A stretch of DNA of 64,000 nucleotides from NCBI GenBank assembly GCA_016859345.1, contig CM029121.1, forward strand, positions 8,149,911 through 8,213,910. The letters run 5' to 3'. Origin of the DNA: Istiophorus platypterus (Eukaryota; Chordata; Actinopteri; Istiophoriformes; Istiophoridae). The notes beneath the pieces are model-generated. The model did no database searches. It had not been told where the DNA came from and was given only the letters and a program-made list of their open reading frames with translations. Numbering within the stretch: position 1 is the first letter of the stretch; every line of letters starts with the position of its first letter. The translations under genes and the position numbers were made by a program. Shown one piece after another: positions 52,801-62,818 of this stretch.

Positions 52801-55800
52801 CCCCTGCTGTGTATAATGCAGGGGCCAGGTGGCAAAGTCTGACACAGGTCGACAGCAGACAATAAAAGAAACTCTGTCCACAAAGAAGGACCGATGGTAT
52901 GTCAGACAATGTTGACACTAAAGCCAAGACCAGAGTGAAATCACTTGACGCCCCCCCACTCTGTCATGACCAATGACAGCCACTTCCTGCCCCCTTCCCG
53001 TACCCCTGAGTTTAGGGAAATTTAACCTGTACATCCATAGACACGATTGCAACTGGAGCTAAATGACATCAACCAACTTTTATCACCAGTGAGAGCAAAA
53101 AGCATCTCATAGAGATAAAGAAAAAAGATGGTTAACAAAAAGTTTGAGTAATATTCATTAATCTCGATCATACAAGTCAAGACAAAGGCAAAGTCAATGA
53201 GAGTCAGCCTAAGTGCTTGACTCGTGACAGTGCCCTGCCCAGCTTGTCTTGTTGCTGGTATGTAGCATTAAGCAAAACAAATGTGTCTGCATGACAGTTT
53301 TCTCTTATTTCTACAACACAAAGTCCTCAGAAAGTAAACATATTCGATCCAAATGTCCAGACTCTGGAAAAAGCCACTGCTGACTTCTGTTCTAAATCAC
53401 TGTACCAGTGGTCGCTTTGGCTATTTAAGTTTGCTGCAGAGCAAAAACTGGACTAACTGGAAAAGACAATGTCAGCTGATTCCTTTTATATCGTTACAGC
53501 CAAAGTGTAGTGACCTTTGGGAAGTCTTCCTGTTAGTATCTGCATTGCAAAAGACAGACTGTCTGATTAAGTTGGTGAGCGTGGCCTTGCTTTTATAACT
53601 TCCTAACACTGGCGTCTGCCCAAAAGCCTGCTTTACACAACAAATGGGAAGGTGCGCACAGGTGTAAATGCAGAGTTTCAATCACTCTGCACACTTGTTG
53701 CCATGAGGAAAGGGACTGTGGTTTTCATGAAAACATGGGAGGAGTGTGAAAAAAACCAGGACAGAGATCTTACAACATCGGAGACAAATATGAGCTGAAC
53801 AGTCAGATCCCCTCTTTAGATGTATGCTGTGTGTCTGAGTTAAACTCTAGCAGTTGGTTCCAAATACACACCAGAAAAAATGTGCATTACCTATAAAATT
53901 ATACTGTGTTCCTTGCTACGATAACTGACTTATCATGGCACCCGTGAAGGTAGTTGCTCTATAATTTGGCATTTTAAACATTTCATACAGTTTTGTCTGA
54001 AAGAGCAAATAGTATCTTGAGGCCACACTGAGATGCACAAACAGTCCTATGGCAGTTAAACACAAGTGACAGAATTGGGCATTCTATAAATAAGAGCTCA
54101 AGCCAGAGTTGAGCTCTTATTTAGGTTATTATTGGAACAAAAGCCCCCATATAATCACAGCCACATTAGATTTAGTAAGATTAAGACTTAACTGTATAAA
54201 AAGACATTGTATTTGTACACTACAAACAAAGAAAACAACCTTCAACATAAAACAAAAGAATACACAGAGGGGAAAAACATGGTTTCTTGATTTACACACT
54301 GAGGAGCCATTAATCACACATGCCATTACATTTTTTAAAGCTGAAAACATATGCCTTAGTTTATGACATTAACCATTAATGAAAGGCACACACTAGTTTG
54401 CTAAATTGTTGCTTTTGCTATTAAATGTCAGTAACCTTGTCCAGAGCTAAATTTGAGTCGCTAAAGTGATACCAAACCCAAAGACTATGTTTTTGGGTAT
54501 TAAACAAAACTTAAAAAAAAAATCCTGGCCTAATTTTTTCACGTTCATAGTCTTTTCTTTCACACATAACTGCAGTTCCGGTCAGTTATAATGGATTGAA
54601 TTGCTGTTTTCACTGCATAAAATAAGACTGCAATCTAAATGTTTGGTAGGTTTCATACTCATATGCATGTCAAAATATGGCTACATTTCTAGCTCACAGG
54701 AAATGAGAATCTGACCAACAAAATGATATTTTGCATGGAATATCACAAAGTAGCATCTAGGGATGTCATATAGCCAGTTCATATCATTCAAAATAATCCC
54801 ATGTCCTGGCAGGCCAATGATATGGCTTCAAATCCATTCAGTGATATTTGCACTGGGTGCTGATACCACAAATCAGTGACAAGATGAGATGAAATCAGTA
54901 ATAAGTGCTGTCCTTCTAGTTTCCCCCACCCAAAACCATTTCATGTAAAGCAGAGGTATCAGCATTGACATTTTGTTCAACGGACACAATATTGCTAAAT
55001 TTTCCTTAAACATAACATGCACGTTTCCCGTCTTTTAATCAATTCCCAAAGCAGGATACCTCTGTCACCTCTTAAAATCTGGCCATTATTACAACTGCAG
55101 CTGTGAATAATTACATAGACAACCAAAGGAGTTATGAACTTGAACACTCATGCATCAAATTGAGATATCTAAGTAAAAGATTAAGACATCAATCTCAATA
55201 TTTCCTTGAAATCCAACCGAAGGGGTGTATTCACACTTGATCTGCTTAGTGATGCGGTTAAAGACGAATACATCATTTGCACTGGGTGGCAGCTGAACGA
55301 CCCTCGTGAAACACTAAACGGCTCAAATAAAGCTTGGCCTACGGAAACGTTTGTAAAGTAAAAATCAAGCAAGCTCAATCAAACGATTCTTTGCGATTAG
55401 ATAATTTATTATTAGCGACAAAAGTAATACATTTTTTTGCATTATTCCAAACTCATCTTAAGGAGTAAAGCTACAGCACAACTTTCATGTAAACCAGCGC
55501 AATGCGCTCCCCCATCTGGCTTGCACCTCGTTTAATAACAAAGCAATGCCTGCATGTGTTTCTCTCTGGAAGGGGGTGGGGATGAATGAGTGATGGAGGC
55601 TGATGATGCGTGATGTTGACCTTACCAATTTCTGTAAAGTGCAATCATTCTTGGTTGGATTGAACAATCTTCATCAACTCTGTTTAACACTTGAATAGAT
55701 GTATACTGAAATGATCTCTTCTCTAAACTCAGAACACATTTCAAAGAGCGAAAGAGGTCGAATGATAAAGTTGAATTACGAAACCGTAGTGTGTTAATTC

Positions 55801-56849
55801 CCGTGTATTAAGGGAGAAAAAGGGCGGGTGGACGATTTTAACCCCTATAACCTCTTATAGCTGTGACTGATAACGGAAACAAACGTTTAAAACAAGCACT
55901 TCTTGCAACAAAATGGGACTTGGGCGAGCAAACAATGCCTCAACAGCATCTGCGTCCCTATGGCTACCCGAGCCAGATGGCTTGCAACTCAAAGACAATA
56001 AACTCGAACCTCACGCCATGAACTTAATTTTATCTGACAGAAAAACATCCAAAAAATACAGCGGCATAAAGCGATCGGTAACTTTACTCCACAATTCAGG
56101 TTAGTGCGCGACTTTTCGCTCTACAAACAAATTTCTAGTCGCATAAACGTTATCTAAATAAGGTTTCCATTTAAATGTATCATTGTAATGATCTAGATTT
56201 TTTTTTTTTTTAAATCACATTTTAGTTTACTTTTTGGTTAGATGACCAGAACCGATGTCGCTCTAAAACATAAACATGAGGCTCTGGCCAAATGAAAACA
56301 AACGAGCGGCACATGCTTCTGTTCCCCGATCACCTCTGTCTAAAGTTACCCGGACGGACACTCGAGCATCCACGAACTCGCCCGCAACACCAAACCTCAC
56401 GGTGGACGTCGGACTAGAAAACGGAATCGTGAATGCCCTGTTCAGCTAACGCCTCCTGGGACTTTTATTTCCAACTTTGAGGACCGGCGACCAGCTTTTA
56501 AAGCTAGCTCCGGGCTGCGCTAACGAGCCGGCTAGCTGGTTACCTAACAGGATCGCCTTAGTAACGTTAACGTACGAGAAGTTCAGAGAGCACTGCTAAG
56601 CTGGTTAACCAAACGGCAAATTAGCCGCGCTCGACACACCGCGCAGACAAAAAAGCTGACACAAACAACTCTTCATTTCGGCAATTAAAGACATTCGCGT
56701 CGCCGAAAGTGATCGCAATTGTAATTTACCTCTATTTCAAAGTCTGGAAGGTTGAACGCTGTCCTGAACAGCGAGCAAAAGTGGGCTATGGCGGGGACTT
56801 CCCACCAAGACTGGATCTCTTCCACAGAAACCGTACATCCCTGGGACAT
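22939..56849 (-). CDS. cecr2: CECR2 histone acetyl-lysine reader (18 coding exons; one-base frame problem in exon 6)
   Basis: CECR2 is the bromodomain partner of ISWI-type remodellers (CERF complex), needed for neural tube closure in mammals. Coding exons in transcript order: 56849-56730, 41075-40981, 37289-37106, 36309-36182, 35967-35881, 35379-35311, 35197-35037, 31231-31142, 30773-30620, 29671-29542, 29446-29409, 29309-29218, 29057-28931, 28198-27819, 27616-27467, 26671-25867, 25299-23208, 22990-22939. All have GT-AG borders and all phases agree except exon 6 to 7, where one base is in excess. Ignoring that base, the protein is about 1650 residues (human about 1480). Features are a DDT-like N-terminus (1-175), an AT-hook at about 185-200, a basic coiled region (282-400), a bromodomain (about 406-515) and a Pro/Gln/His-rich tail holding the conserved ERPESPKE-LDLD-HNAA motif. 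It sits between ada2 and slc25a18, as in human 22q11. Confidence 0.93.
23208..26671 (-). CDS. cecr2: cecr2 exons 16-17: disordered Pro/Gln/His-rich C-terminal region
   Basis: Exon 16 (26671-25867) and the large exon 17 (25299-23208, 2092 bases) encode about 965 residues of low-complexity sequence dominated by Pro, Gln, Ser, His, Asn and Gly. The motif SPEMLALQQLS in exon 16 matches the conserved SPEMIAMQQLS of mammalian CECR2. In exon 17 RPESPKEILDLDSHNAA matches its conserved counterpart. The rest has little recognisable similarity and no folded domain. The two exons join through a split Gly codon (AAA G / GC ACA). The 710-residue open frame through exon 17 starts upstream in intron 16; its apparent Met is not a real start. 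Confidence 0.9.
26745..27058. repeat. CA microsatellites flanking a dispersed fish repeat in cecr2 intron 15
   Basis: CA tracts at about 26762-26791 and 27038-27058 flank a segment (about 26835-27030) with the layout 'tgtgaggac', 'attcattccctag', 'cttaacca', 'tgcctaaacccaaccctaaaacc', 'gtcttaaccatcaaataacc' and 'tgtgaggattggaccaaatgtc'. This CCTAACCC-like pattern, bounded by repeated TGTGAGGA words, is a widespread teleost interspersed repeat. Family not named. Confidence 0.55.
28931..29446 (-). CDS. cecr2: cecr2 exons 11-13: bromodomain core
   Basis: Exons 29446-29409, 29309-29218 and 29057-28931, with the start of exon 14 (28198), encode the four-helix acetyl-lysine-binding bromodomain (about residues 406-515). 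The WPF shelf is present in AHKDAWPFLEPV. The ZA loop carries SYAPNYHEII and PMDLSTIEKKL. The conserved acetyl-lysine-contacting Asn is in CVEYNGED. Identity to mammalian CECR2 is evident across the whole domain, so this is the most secure part of the gene model. Confidence 0.95.
31232..35036 (-). other. cecr2: cecr2 intron 7 (3.8 kb)
   Basis: Between exons 7 and 8 no additional exon could be supported. The sequence contains simple A-rich tracts (for example about 31748-31765 and 33495-33525) and nothing else I recognise. Open frames here lack splice or similarity support. Confidence 0.6.
35311..35379 (-). pseudogene. cecr2: cecr2 exon 6 carrying a probable one-base homopolymer excess
   Basis: The exon enters in frame from exon 5 (split Ser codon) and reads like mammalian CECR2 up to the Glu before a run of five A (five T on the plus strand, 35340-35344). 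After that run the frame as written diverges and meets TAA just inside exon 7. With four A the exon end would resemble the mammalian segment and join exon 7 in phase. This is only a local break: every other junction is intact. It is most likely an assembly indel; a real allele cannot be excluded. The gene as a whole is not called a pseudogene. Confidence 0.7.
35881..35967 (-). CDS. cecr2: cecr2 exon 5: AT-hook segment
   Basis: The exon encodes KKKRGRPPKKRKL, an AT-hook (core RGRP) for minor-groove DNA binding, equivalent to KRRGRPPKRKK in mammalian CECR2. The frame is fixed by the phases on both sides (one base entering, two leaving). Confidence 0.9.
36182..41075 (-). CDS. cecr2: cecr2 exons 2-4: DDT/WHIM-like N-terminal region
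   Basis: Exons 41075-40981, 37289-37106 and 36309-36182 encode blocks strongly conserved with mammalian CECR2, including CLLQGCYQRTDIT, YLDDIINYRWEQEEGKPNPL, LLHRLCDYRLDAADAFDLL and NGALYWYFYGTRMYKEEP. This region corresponds to the DDT/WHIM-type module that binds ISWI ATPases and linker DNA. The introns between these exons hold LINE fragments at 37945-38191 and 39240-40170. Confidence 0.92.
37945..38191 (+). mobile_element. Degenerate 3' tail of an L2-like LINE
   Basis: The block order matches the better-preserved copy at 39930-40170: 'gaggcagatggcc', 'gccaaatgcttgcccatggggg', 'gatctctgtcaa', 'tctagatctgatccatatgaaaag', and 'tctgttatgatttgg' ahead of an A-rich end. It is an older, more diverged copy of the same tail in the same orientation, antisense to cecr2. 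No coding capacity. Confidence 0.65.
39240..40170 (+). mobile_element. Truncated L2-like non-LTR retrotransposon (3' end)
   Basis: The left part (about 39240-39480) is a decayed reverse-transcriptase C-terminus: the 'gctcctctgctgtggaacc' and 'acgttcaagagttggcttaagtc' blocks correspond to the APLLWN and TFK-LKT motifs at the end of L2/Rex-type ORF2 proteins. The right part is the 3' UTR common in teleosts, with blocks for 'cggtcgaggcagacgg', 'gccaagtgcttgctcatggg' and 'ctctatatgaaaagtgcc', ending in TTGAA repeats at 40155-40170. It is 5'-truncated, full of stops, and inserted in cecr2 intron 2 antisense to the gene. Confidence 0.75.
40343..40372. repeat. Poly(A) tract
   Basis: A run of 30 A on the plus strand following ATT repeats, in cecr2 intron 2. 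Similar runs occur at 41911-41935 (25 A) and 42822-42840 (19 A). Confidence 0.9.
44445..45175. repeat. Two related dispersed-repeat segments in cecr2 intron 1
   Basis: About 44485-44545 and 44985-45060 share the word order 'gatccaatca-aa-tggcca' followed within about 20 bases by an 'actgtg' or 'gctgtgat' block. The second continues through 'atgcaatctcattccaggtgtaaat' and 'gtgatcagattggccca', a pattern seen in non-autonomous fish DNA repeats. Termini and family could not be fixed. Confidence 0.35.
49468..50091. repeat. Cluster of extreme homopolymers in cecr2 intron 1
   Basis: Within about 620 bases there are poly(C) at about 49468-49485, 49930-49940 and 50073-50089, poly(G) at about 49558-49571, poly(A) at about 49609-49630, 49839-49870 and 49994-50018, and an adjacent A9/T14 pair near 49663-49685. 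Purine-rich GGGAAAGG runs fill about 49750-49815. No coding content. Confidence 0.95.
50236..50261. repeat. (CAG)n trinucleotide repeat
   Basis: About eight to nine uninterrupted CAG units (CTG on the cecr2 sense strand), in intron 1. Confidence 0.9.
56730..56849 (-). CDS. cecr2: cecr2 exon 1 (start codon)
   Basis: The exon encodes 40 residues starting MSQGCTVSVEE and including SWWEVPAIAHFCSLFRTAF, nearly identical to the mammalian CECR2 N-terminus. It ends at a canonical donor (GAG/GTAAAT). The chosen ATG (plus-strand CAT at 56847-56849) is the first in frame before the conserved block. The plus-strand open frames over this interval are shadows of this exon and its 5' UTR. Confidence 0.92.
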
Positions 56850-57290
56850 TTTCGGACTGGAGAAATTGCTCGACGTTCGTTTCTCACATCAGAAAAAAGT
56901 TTCCTCGGCAACTTATGGAGTCTCCGCGACATTACAAACGCGACAAAACTCGGTGCTGCCGTCCCGTCCGGACAGTTGCCATCGCGACCCGGGGAGCGCT
57001 TCAATCTGTTTCAATCAGTCTCACCGGAGCCGAACAGATGGGGAGGGCGATACCACCCCGCAGCAAGGAGCGGGGAGCGGCCGCTTAGCCCCGTGTCTTA
57101 AACTACACGCAGGGCAGAGAAAGACCGTATGGCGTCGAGCCCGTTGATTTCTTTAGAAATTATACCACGACCGTCAAACGTGTTTGCGGTTGGATTTTTG
57201 ACGGTTCGCCGCGGCAACAAAAGTCCGTGGTGAGCGCCACCCCGCCGGGTCGATAGTGCGCCCGCCGTTTAAAGGGAAGTCTTGAGCACG
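56850..57290 (-). promoter_or_regulatory. cecr2: cecr2 5' UTR and CpG-rich promoter
   Basis: CpG dinucleotides are clearly enriched from about 56300 to 57290 compared with the AT-rich flanks, and the patch surrounds exon 1. This fits a CpG-island-type promoter for minus-strand transcription. No TATA box was evident and the start site cannot be placed. Confidence 0.5.
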
Positions 57291-58120
57291 GTAAATGAAT
57301 ACGCGGCTACAAGGTTGACCCAGGTGGGAGTCAGGTAACTGGCCTTGAACTGCAAACGTCTTTCCTGACCGAGTTTAGTTTTCACCAGTTGGCGTGTTTT
57401 TGCTGTACTTTTGGTCAATTTTCCCAACGTCGGTGTATGCAAAACCACCCTCACTTACACCAGAAGTTTTCAAACGATCCTAAATTCTAAAGGCTCGTTC
57501 AGCTGTTCGTTGCCGGGCGCAGCAACTTGCCAGATGCACTTTGATTTTGTAAACAACATCCCGGTGGAAGTTGTGGGCAATACACTACACAGGGGCTCCC
57601 CCCGTCGTAATATATGAGAAGTGCATGCTATGAGACAGCGGTGGTGCTCTGTGACAGTGAGGGACCAGGGACCACTTGTCCTTGAGGTTTACAGTCTTTC
57701 CTATGCAAATACGGGAATTAAAATCCACAAGTTAATTCCCATCCAGGACGCACTTGGAAGCTGCAGCGCTATTGAACCGAAATCTATTGTTAAGTCCAAT
57801 AGTTGTGTAAAATCTGTGATGTTTGCCCTGAGGGTGGCACTAGAGGGAAGCTATGGTCTCATTATAATCAAAAGCTTTCAATGATATGAAATTACGCTAT
57901 CAGATTTATGAGACTTGCAAATTGACGTTTTGGCCTAAATGTAATGCAAGAGTCAAGCTCATGAACAATGAAAGATGGAAAAGGACTCACTTTAATGGGA
58001 GCCTAATATGTACATAATATACTGTATGTATTTATGCATAATATGCATACAGTGTATATTGTACTATACTGTATATATTTTAAAGTATGTGCTGAGTAAC
58101 TTCAGTGGCAAGCACTAAAC

Positions 58121-58160
58121 TGGCAACAACTGGGACCAACTGGCAACAACTGGGACCAAA
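58121..58160. repeat. Tandem duplication of a 20-base unit
   Basis: The unit TGGCAACAACTGGGACCAAC is present twice in direct succession; only the final base of the second copy differs. Confidence 0.9.
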
Positions 58161-58239
58161 GCTGTTTCTACAGTAACAGTTAAAATGAAACATTATTGCC
58201 CTGTGAGTAAAGGTAGGTTTGAATTAGAGCACAGGCAAT

Positions 58240-58640
58240 CTGTATTGCTGCTCTCCTTTTCTTCCTTATAATAAAGATCACATTTAAACCTGTTTAATAC
58301 AAATGGGTGACAAAGAAAATGAAAAACCTTATAAGTTGTCTGAGTAAAACTGTCGAGTACCCACAAGCTGAACAGCTTCAATGCACCTTGGTAATGATTC
58401 TCCAAGTCTCGGAAGGCCAATGGAAGAATCAACACCACCGTTCCTTAAGATATTCCGTCGTTTGATGATTTGACGATGGTGATGGAGAGTGCTAAGAGTG
58501 CTAACAGGTTGGTCAGAAATTTTCTTTAGGTGTTCATCTGTGTTTAGATGTTGTAACCAAATGGCAGCAGTTTTTAGAGTGGATTTGATGGCACGATAGT
58601 AGTACTCGCGGAAGGGTCATGGGTTCACTTGGAACTATGA
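58240..58640 (-). mobile_element. Fossil Tc1/mariner transposase C-terminus
   Basis: On the minus strand a short stretch reads LGESLPRCIEAV, matching the (L)xESxPRRIxAV motif at the end of Tc1-like transposases. It is followed by the 'ggtttttcattttctttgtcaccca' 3' flank common to fish Tc1-like copies. Upstream blocks corresponding to 'tgaacacct', 'ctctccaccatcaccatcgtc' and 'cggaatatctt' appear in the expected order. Frameshifts and stops are present, no terminal inverted repeats were found, and it cannot encode an active enzyme. Confidence 0.65.
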
Positions 58641-60307
58641 ATATCCAAACCAAGTATCGTGACATTCTGAGATATTTTTGCTTTTAACCAAACTCTTGGA
58701 TAGACCAACTGTCCAGCCAACATTGCCAACTTTTGGCCATGTTGCTAATAATAAACTGTAAAATAGTAAAATAAATAGCCGGTTGTAGTTTTAGGCTTGA
58801 TTGGAAAGCTGCACGTTTTTTGGTCTTCCAGGGTGTACAGGAATATAGGGTGACAGCAGCTGTCAATGGGGTGGGGCATTTGTAGTCAGCCATCACAGTG
58901 CTTTCAGTGTAGTGACAGCGCACTCGCCGGGTCACCAGTTTCACGGTAGTGCTGTTGCTAGGCCACAGAGTAAACCAGTATCTCCTCAGAGTAAAACTGA
59001 GGGACGTAGTCTAGATAAAACTCAGAGTACTTAGTTTCAAACCAACAACAATGAACTGGGAGGAAATTCTGGGATTCAGGTAGGCCATAATGGGTGTACT
59101 GTATCTTTAAATACAAGCTTCTCTAAACCCTGTTTTGCATCCTCAGATCCCAATTAACTTCTTCAAGAAGGCTCCCTATTGTAAGTAATTTTTAATTGAT
59201 CGATGTGATCACTTCTGTTAATTCTCATTTCGGATCATGGAGTTGATCTTATTATTAGTCACTGTAACCCGGGCAATGTGGGTGGCATGTCCTGCCCACT
59301 CGATTACAAAAGCCCAAAGAGAAGGTGCCCAATTGGATCATTAGTACAAACTGGGTCTTTCAAAAAGAGCAGTGGTTAACCCTCTTTGTGAGAGGAATTA
59401 ATTTTGTATCATTATGGGGTTTTGCGGCATACAGACGACCAACCTGGTCTGATTTTCAGTCATTCCCAGTTGCACTTACACTGATGGTCAATTTATTTAT
59501 GCTTCAGTAAACACCTGACTTTGGAGTTAGAGAGAAATCCAGACAGTACATTTAATTTTGTAATTTACTTAAGTACCTCTCTGTTATTCTACAGATTCTT
59601 CTGATAATACTTATGTACTGTTACTGGAGTAACATTTTCATGTTTAGTAAAGAACTTTTCTACAGAACTTTTACTTGTAAGCGTATATTCATTGGTAAAG
59701 CATATAAATACTTCACATCAGGATACCAAAATTACCAGGCTTTATTTTCCTACTGACCTTTTTTTTTACAGCAGGTATTTTGAAATGTCATTGTAGGAAA
59801 TTCACTGGTGTAATTAAATACAGTAACGGTGGCTGTATTCCTCTCAGGAGTGCCAATTACTGGGTCTCGACATTGTGCATGCTGGCTCACTGGAATATCT
59901 TACTAGGAGCTGAGCCATTGTTTTTGTTAAGAATTACACCTGCATGTTTCCTGCTAAGGTACGTCAAAAATGTCTGCGGCTGAAAAGCTCTAATGAGCCA
60001 TTGCATCACATTGGACATAATCATCAACCAAATAGTATATACTCTATGTATGAACTTGTGACTGGGCAAATGGTTCTGTCTTACTGTTATGTTTTTTAAT
60101 TCTACAACAGTTCCGGAGCAGCATTTTACCTGTTACAATAAAGCTAACAATTATTTCCTTACTTGGGATATTTCAACGTGCTAAGGTACTATATAACGAG
60201 AGGAGACTAGTATTTCTGAACTTCATATTAACTTGTTGTGTAGAAGTCTGCTTATGTTTCAAGCATTTATTATACATTTTTATAGAGTCAAAGTTTATCT
60301 GTAGTTT

Positions 60308-60310
60308 TTC

Positions 60311-60341
<31 letters not shown>
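60308..60341. repeat. (AGT)n trinucleotide repeat
   Basis: About eleven uninterrupted AGT units. Confidence 0.9.
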
Positions 60342-61249
60342 TAAGTTTTTCATCTTATCACTTCGCATGCTAATAAAGATTTCTTTTCTCCATCTTCAGT
60401 CCAAATATTTAGAACGGTCTTCTGTTGCAAGAGAAGCATGAACAGAACAGTTCTATTCTAGCTGCTGACCTTCTGGCTGATAACAGACTGCAACTCTTTT
60501 ACCTAAGCAACTGCTACATAGTCAGACAGTATGTTGGCCACAAGCAGTTTTCTGTTTTCATTAGAGGTAAGATATCACACATAGATATTATTTTTTAACA
60601 GTGTATGGCATAAACATTTTTAGAAAACATTACCATTAATAAAAGATTTTCACTGCTGATGTGTGAAATGATCAAGGGTAGTATTTGTTTTTCCATTCAC
60701 AGGAATCAATACATCAATCAATGCTCATTATAAAATAGTTTACGGACAATGCTGTCATGGTTACATGTGCCTATTGTTAATGTTCATACATAATTATTTT
60801 TTTCTTTATGCATCGTCTTTGCAACTGTATAACAACCAAAACAGTGATAATCATACTGGTTTATCACTGTTACCTTAGTAGTAATTGTACATCTGTGATC
60901 ATTTGTGGCATTCAGTGTGTCCTGCGGTATTATGTAATACCAGGGCTTTTGAATGGAGTGCTCATTACAAATGGTCAGTCTGTTCACGTTGTCTATATAT
61001 TCTTAGAAACAATACACACTGAGTTAGAAATTGTGGGTATTTGTCTCTGCTGTGTCTTTTGCATGTGGTGTGGCAGCAGCTCCACAGGCATGAGTTTATG
61101 TCGAATTGTGTTAGTGCAGAGCTGTGTTGCCGTGGCTGTGTCACACAGGGAGTCACTAGAGAGGGAGGGACTAAGGCAGCAGGACAATGCTGGTGTTTGT
61201 GCAACGGCCCCTGAGTGGCGTCTGGCTCTCTCATACCGCTCTCGCTTGA

Positions 61250-61326
61250 CTACCATCGCTACATGCATTGTTGAAGTGAAAGGAAAGTGGACAGCTTGAT
61301 CCTGCCTGTGGGATGCACCGACTGAG
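61250..61326 (+). other. slc25a18: Possible non-coding 5' exon of slc25a18
   Basis: A strong donor (GAG/GTAAGA at 61326/61327) ends a CpG-containing stretch 1.5 kb upstream of the slc25a18 start codon. Because the first coding exon is tiny (20 bases), a separate 5' UTR exon is plausible. The upstream limit is unknown and there is no direct evidence of use. Confidence 0.25.
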
Positions 61327-62818
61327 GTAAGACCCCCCCCCATTCCCTACTGCTATGTCTGTGTGATGGAAGAAAATGAAGGTTTTTGAAAGCTGTCCTG
61401 TGGGACTGTGCTGTGTGAACCGTGAGCGGGGATGTTCTAGTGCAGTTTTAGGGGAAACAGAGGTCTGGGAACTGTAGGTTGGCTTGGGATGAGGCACCCT
61501 TGTCTGTGTTTTGGCAGGGTCACTACTGTGTGTGAAAGGAGCTGGACTGAAAGAAAGTTTCACAGAAAGAGGCTCAGTGAAAGGCGTGTGTAGAATATGG
61601 GACTAGGATAGTGCTCGAAGGGGACAATAACCACAGAAATATCTGGCGATGGAAAAAGTTGGTGGTGGTGTTGGAGAAAAAGACTTCAAAAGGTACAAAT
61701 CAAGATTAGGAAAAAAGCAAAAATGGATTGTTTTTGTTACTCTCACCAGAGAAGACAGGCGAGGATAGAGTGAAGGTTTACGGTGGTAAAAATAGAGGCG
61801 GAGTGGAGGTGGAGAGATTAAGAGACAGATTAATTAGGGGACAGAGGGAAGGGGGGCATCAGGATGGGAAAAGGCAGAAAAAGAATGGACAAGACTGAGA
61901 ACATAATAAAGGAATGCATGGGCTGTGAACCCTAGACTTAAACCGCATTTGTATTACCTGTAATACACACTTCTTAGGCTAGACTACCAACTATTGTACC
62001 TCCAGAAAGAAAAAAAAACCTGTGTCAGATAAATTAACCAACACCCATTCAAATCTTTCTTTCAGTCATTTGTAAATGCTGGATTCCAAATGCAGTAAAA
62101 AGAATATCGGTAAGCCACTCATTTTCAGTTCTGCCCTCCTTCTTAGATCAAATACTCTTATCCCTTTTAGCTGGCAGATTAGAGAGACTCAAGATGTTCT
62201 GTCTCAGTATGGTTGTCCTGGGATATACCTCCATTCACATTTATGAATGACTAAATCTGGATTTTATAGACCCTGCTAGTCAACCTGAGGTGTGTCATTC
62301 CTCCATCACAGCGGTACCCCCCTACTATCTCATAAAGCCATCACAAATGTCTTTTCAACAAGGCTTTGAGAGAGAAAATGCCTCTGTGTCATATAGAGTA
62401 GAGTTACACTGGTGTCACTAGCACGCTTTAGAAGTATTTAATCCACATTAACTGCATGTGCTTTGTTGTCCCAGCCAGTGGGAGAGGGATTGGGGTTTGG
62501 TGTGAGGTACAACAAAGCAGAAAGGCTGGCCAGAAGACACAGATCCAACAGTGGTGGTTTTGGCCACAACAGAAACAAGGGCGTCCACCCCTGCCGTACC
62601 AGGGAGGAGAGGAACCACTGTTACCATATTAAAAGAAGCATTGAGCTGCATTTGTGGCGTGGGTGGGCAGGTGAGGGTTGAGCTGCGGTGACAGCTTTGG
62701 GCAGCGTGCTGAAGTGTGTGAAGGGGGAGCAAAAGGAAGAGGAAGAAAAGGAAGAGAAGTAGGAGGAAGAGGAGGGAAGGAGCAGTGGACCTGGGCCTTG
62801 AGCCCAAACACAAGAAGG

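Larger units (their letters stand above)
41076..56729 (-). other. cecr2: cecr2 intron 1 (15.6 kb)
   Basis: The intron joins exon 1 (ends ...DFEIE) to exon 2 (begins ELEKAL), phase 0, with GT-AG borders. No nested gene could be supported on either strand. Contents seen are poly(A) runs near 41.9 and 42.8 kb, repeat segments near 44.4-45.2 kb, a GA tract at about 46355-46383, a CA/CG tract at about 47497-47559, a homopolymer cluster at 49.4-50.1 kb, a CAG tract at about 50236-50261 and a poly(C) run at about 50705-50719. Confidence 0.8.
57300..61250. other. Intergenic region between cecr2 and slc25a18
   Basis: No exon could be supported. Contents recognised are a 20-base tandem duplication at 58121-58160, a Tc1/mariner fossil at about 58240-58640, a 'tacttaagtacctct ... 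ttttacttgtaa' repeat-like segment at about 59545-59690 and an AGT trinucleotide run at about 60308-60341. Confidence 0.55.

Noticed and set aside
56709..57147. Two plus-strand open frames of about 130 residues
   Set aside because: They are antisense to cecr2 exon 1 and its 5' UTR, and their length reflects GC-rich sequence.
58121..58160. The tandem 20-base repeat as a CRISPR-like or satellite array
   Set aside because: Only two directly adjacent copies without spacers in a vertebrate genome; a simple local duplication.
60808..61299. A 163-residue plus-strand open frame upstream of slc25a18
   Set aside because: No recognisable domain, no Kozak or splice support, and ordinary intergenic base composition; judged a chance frame.
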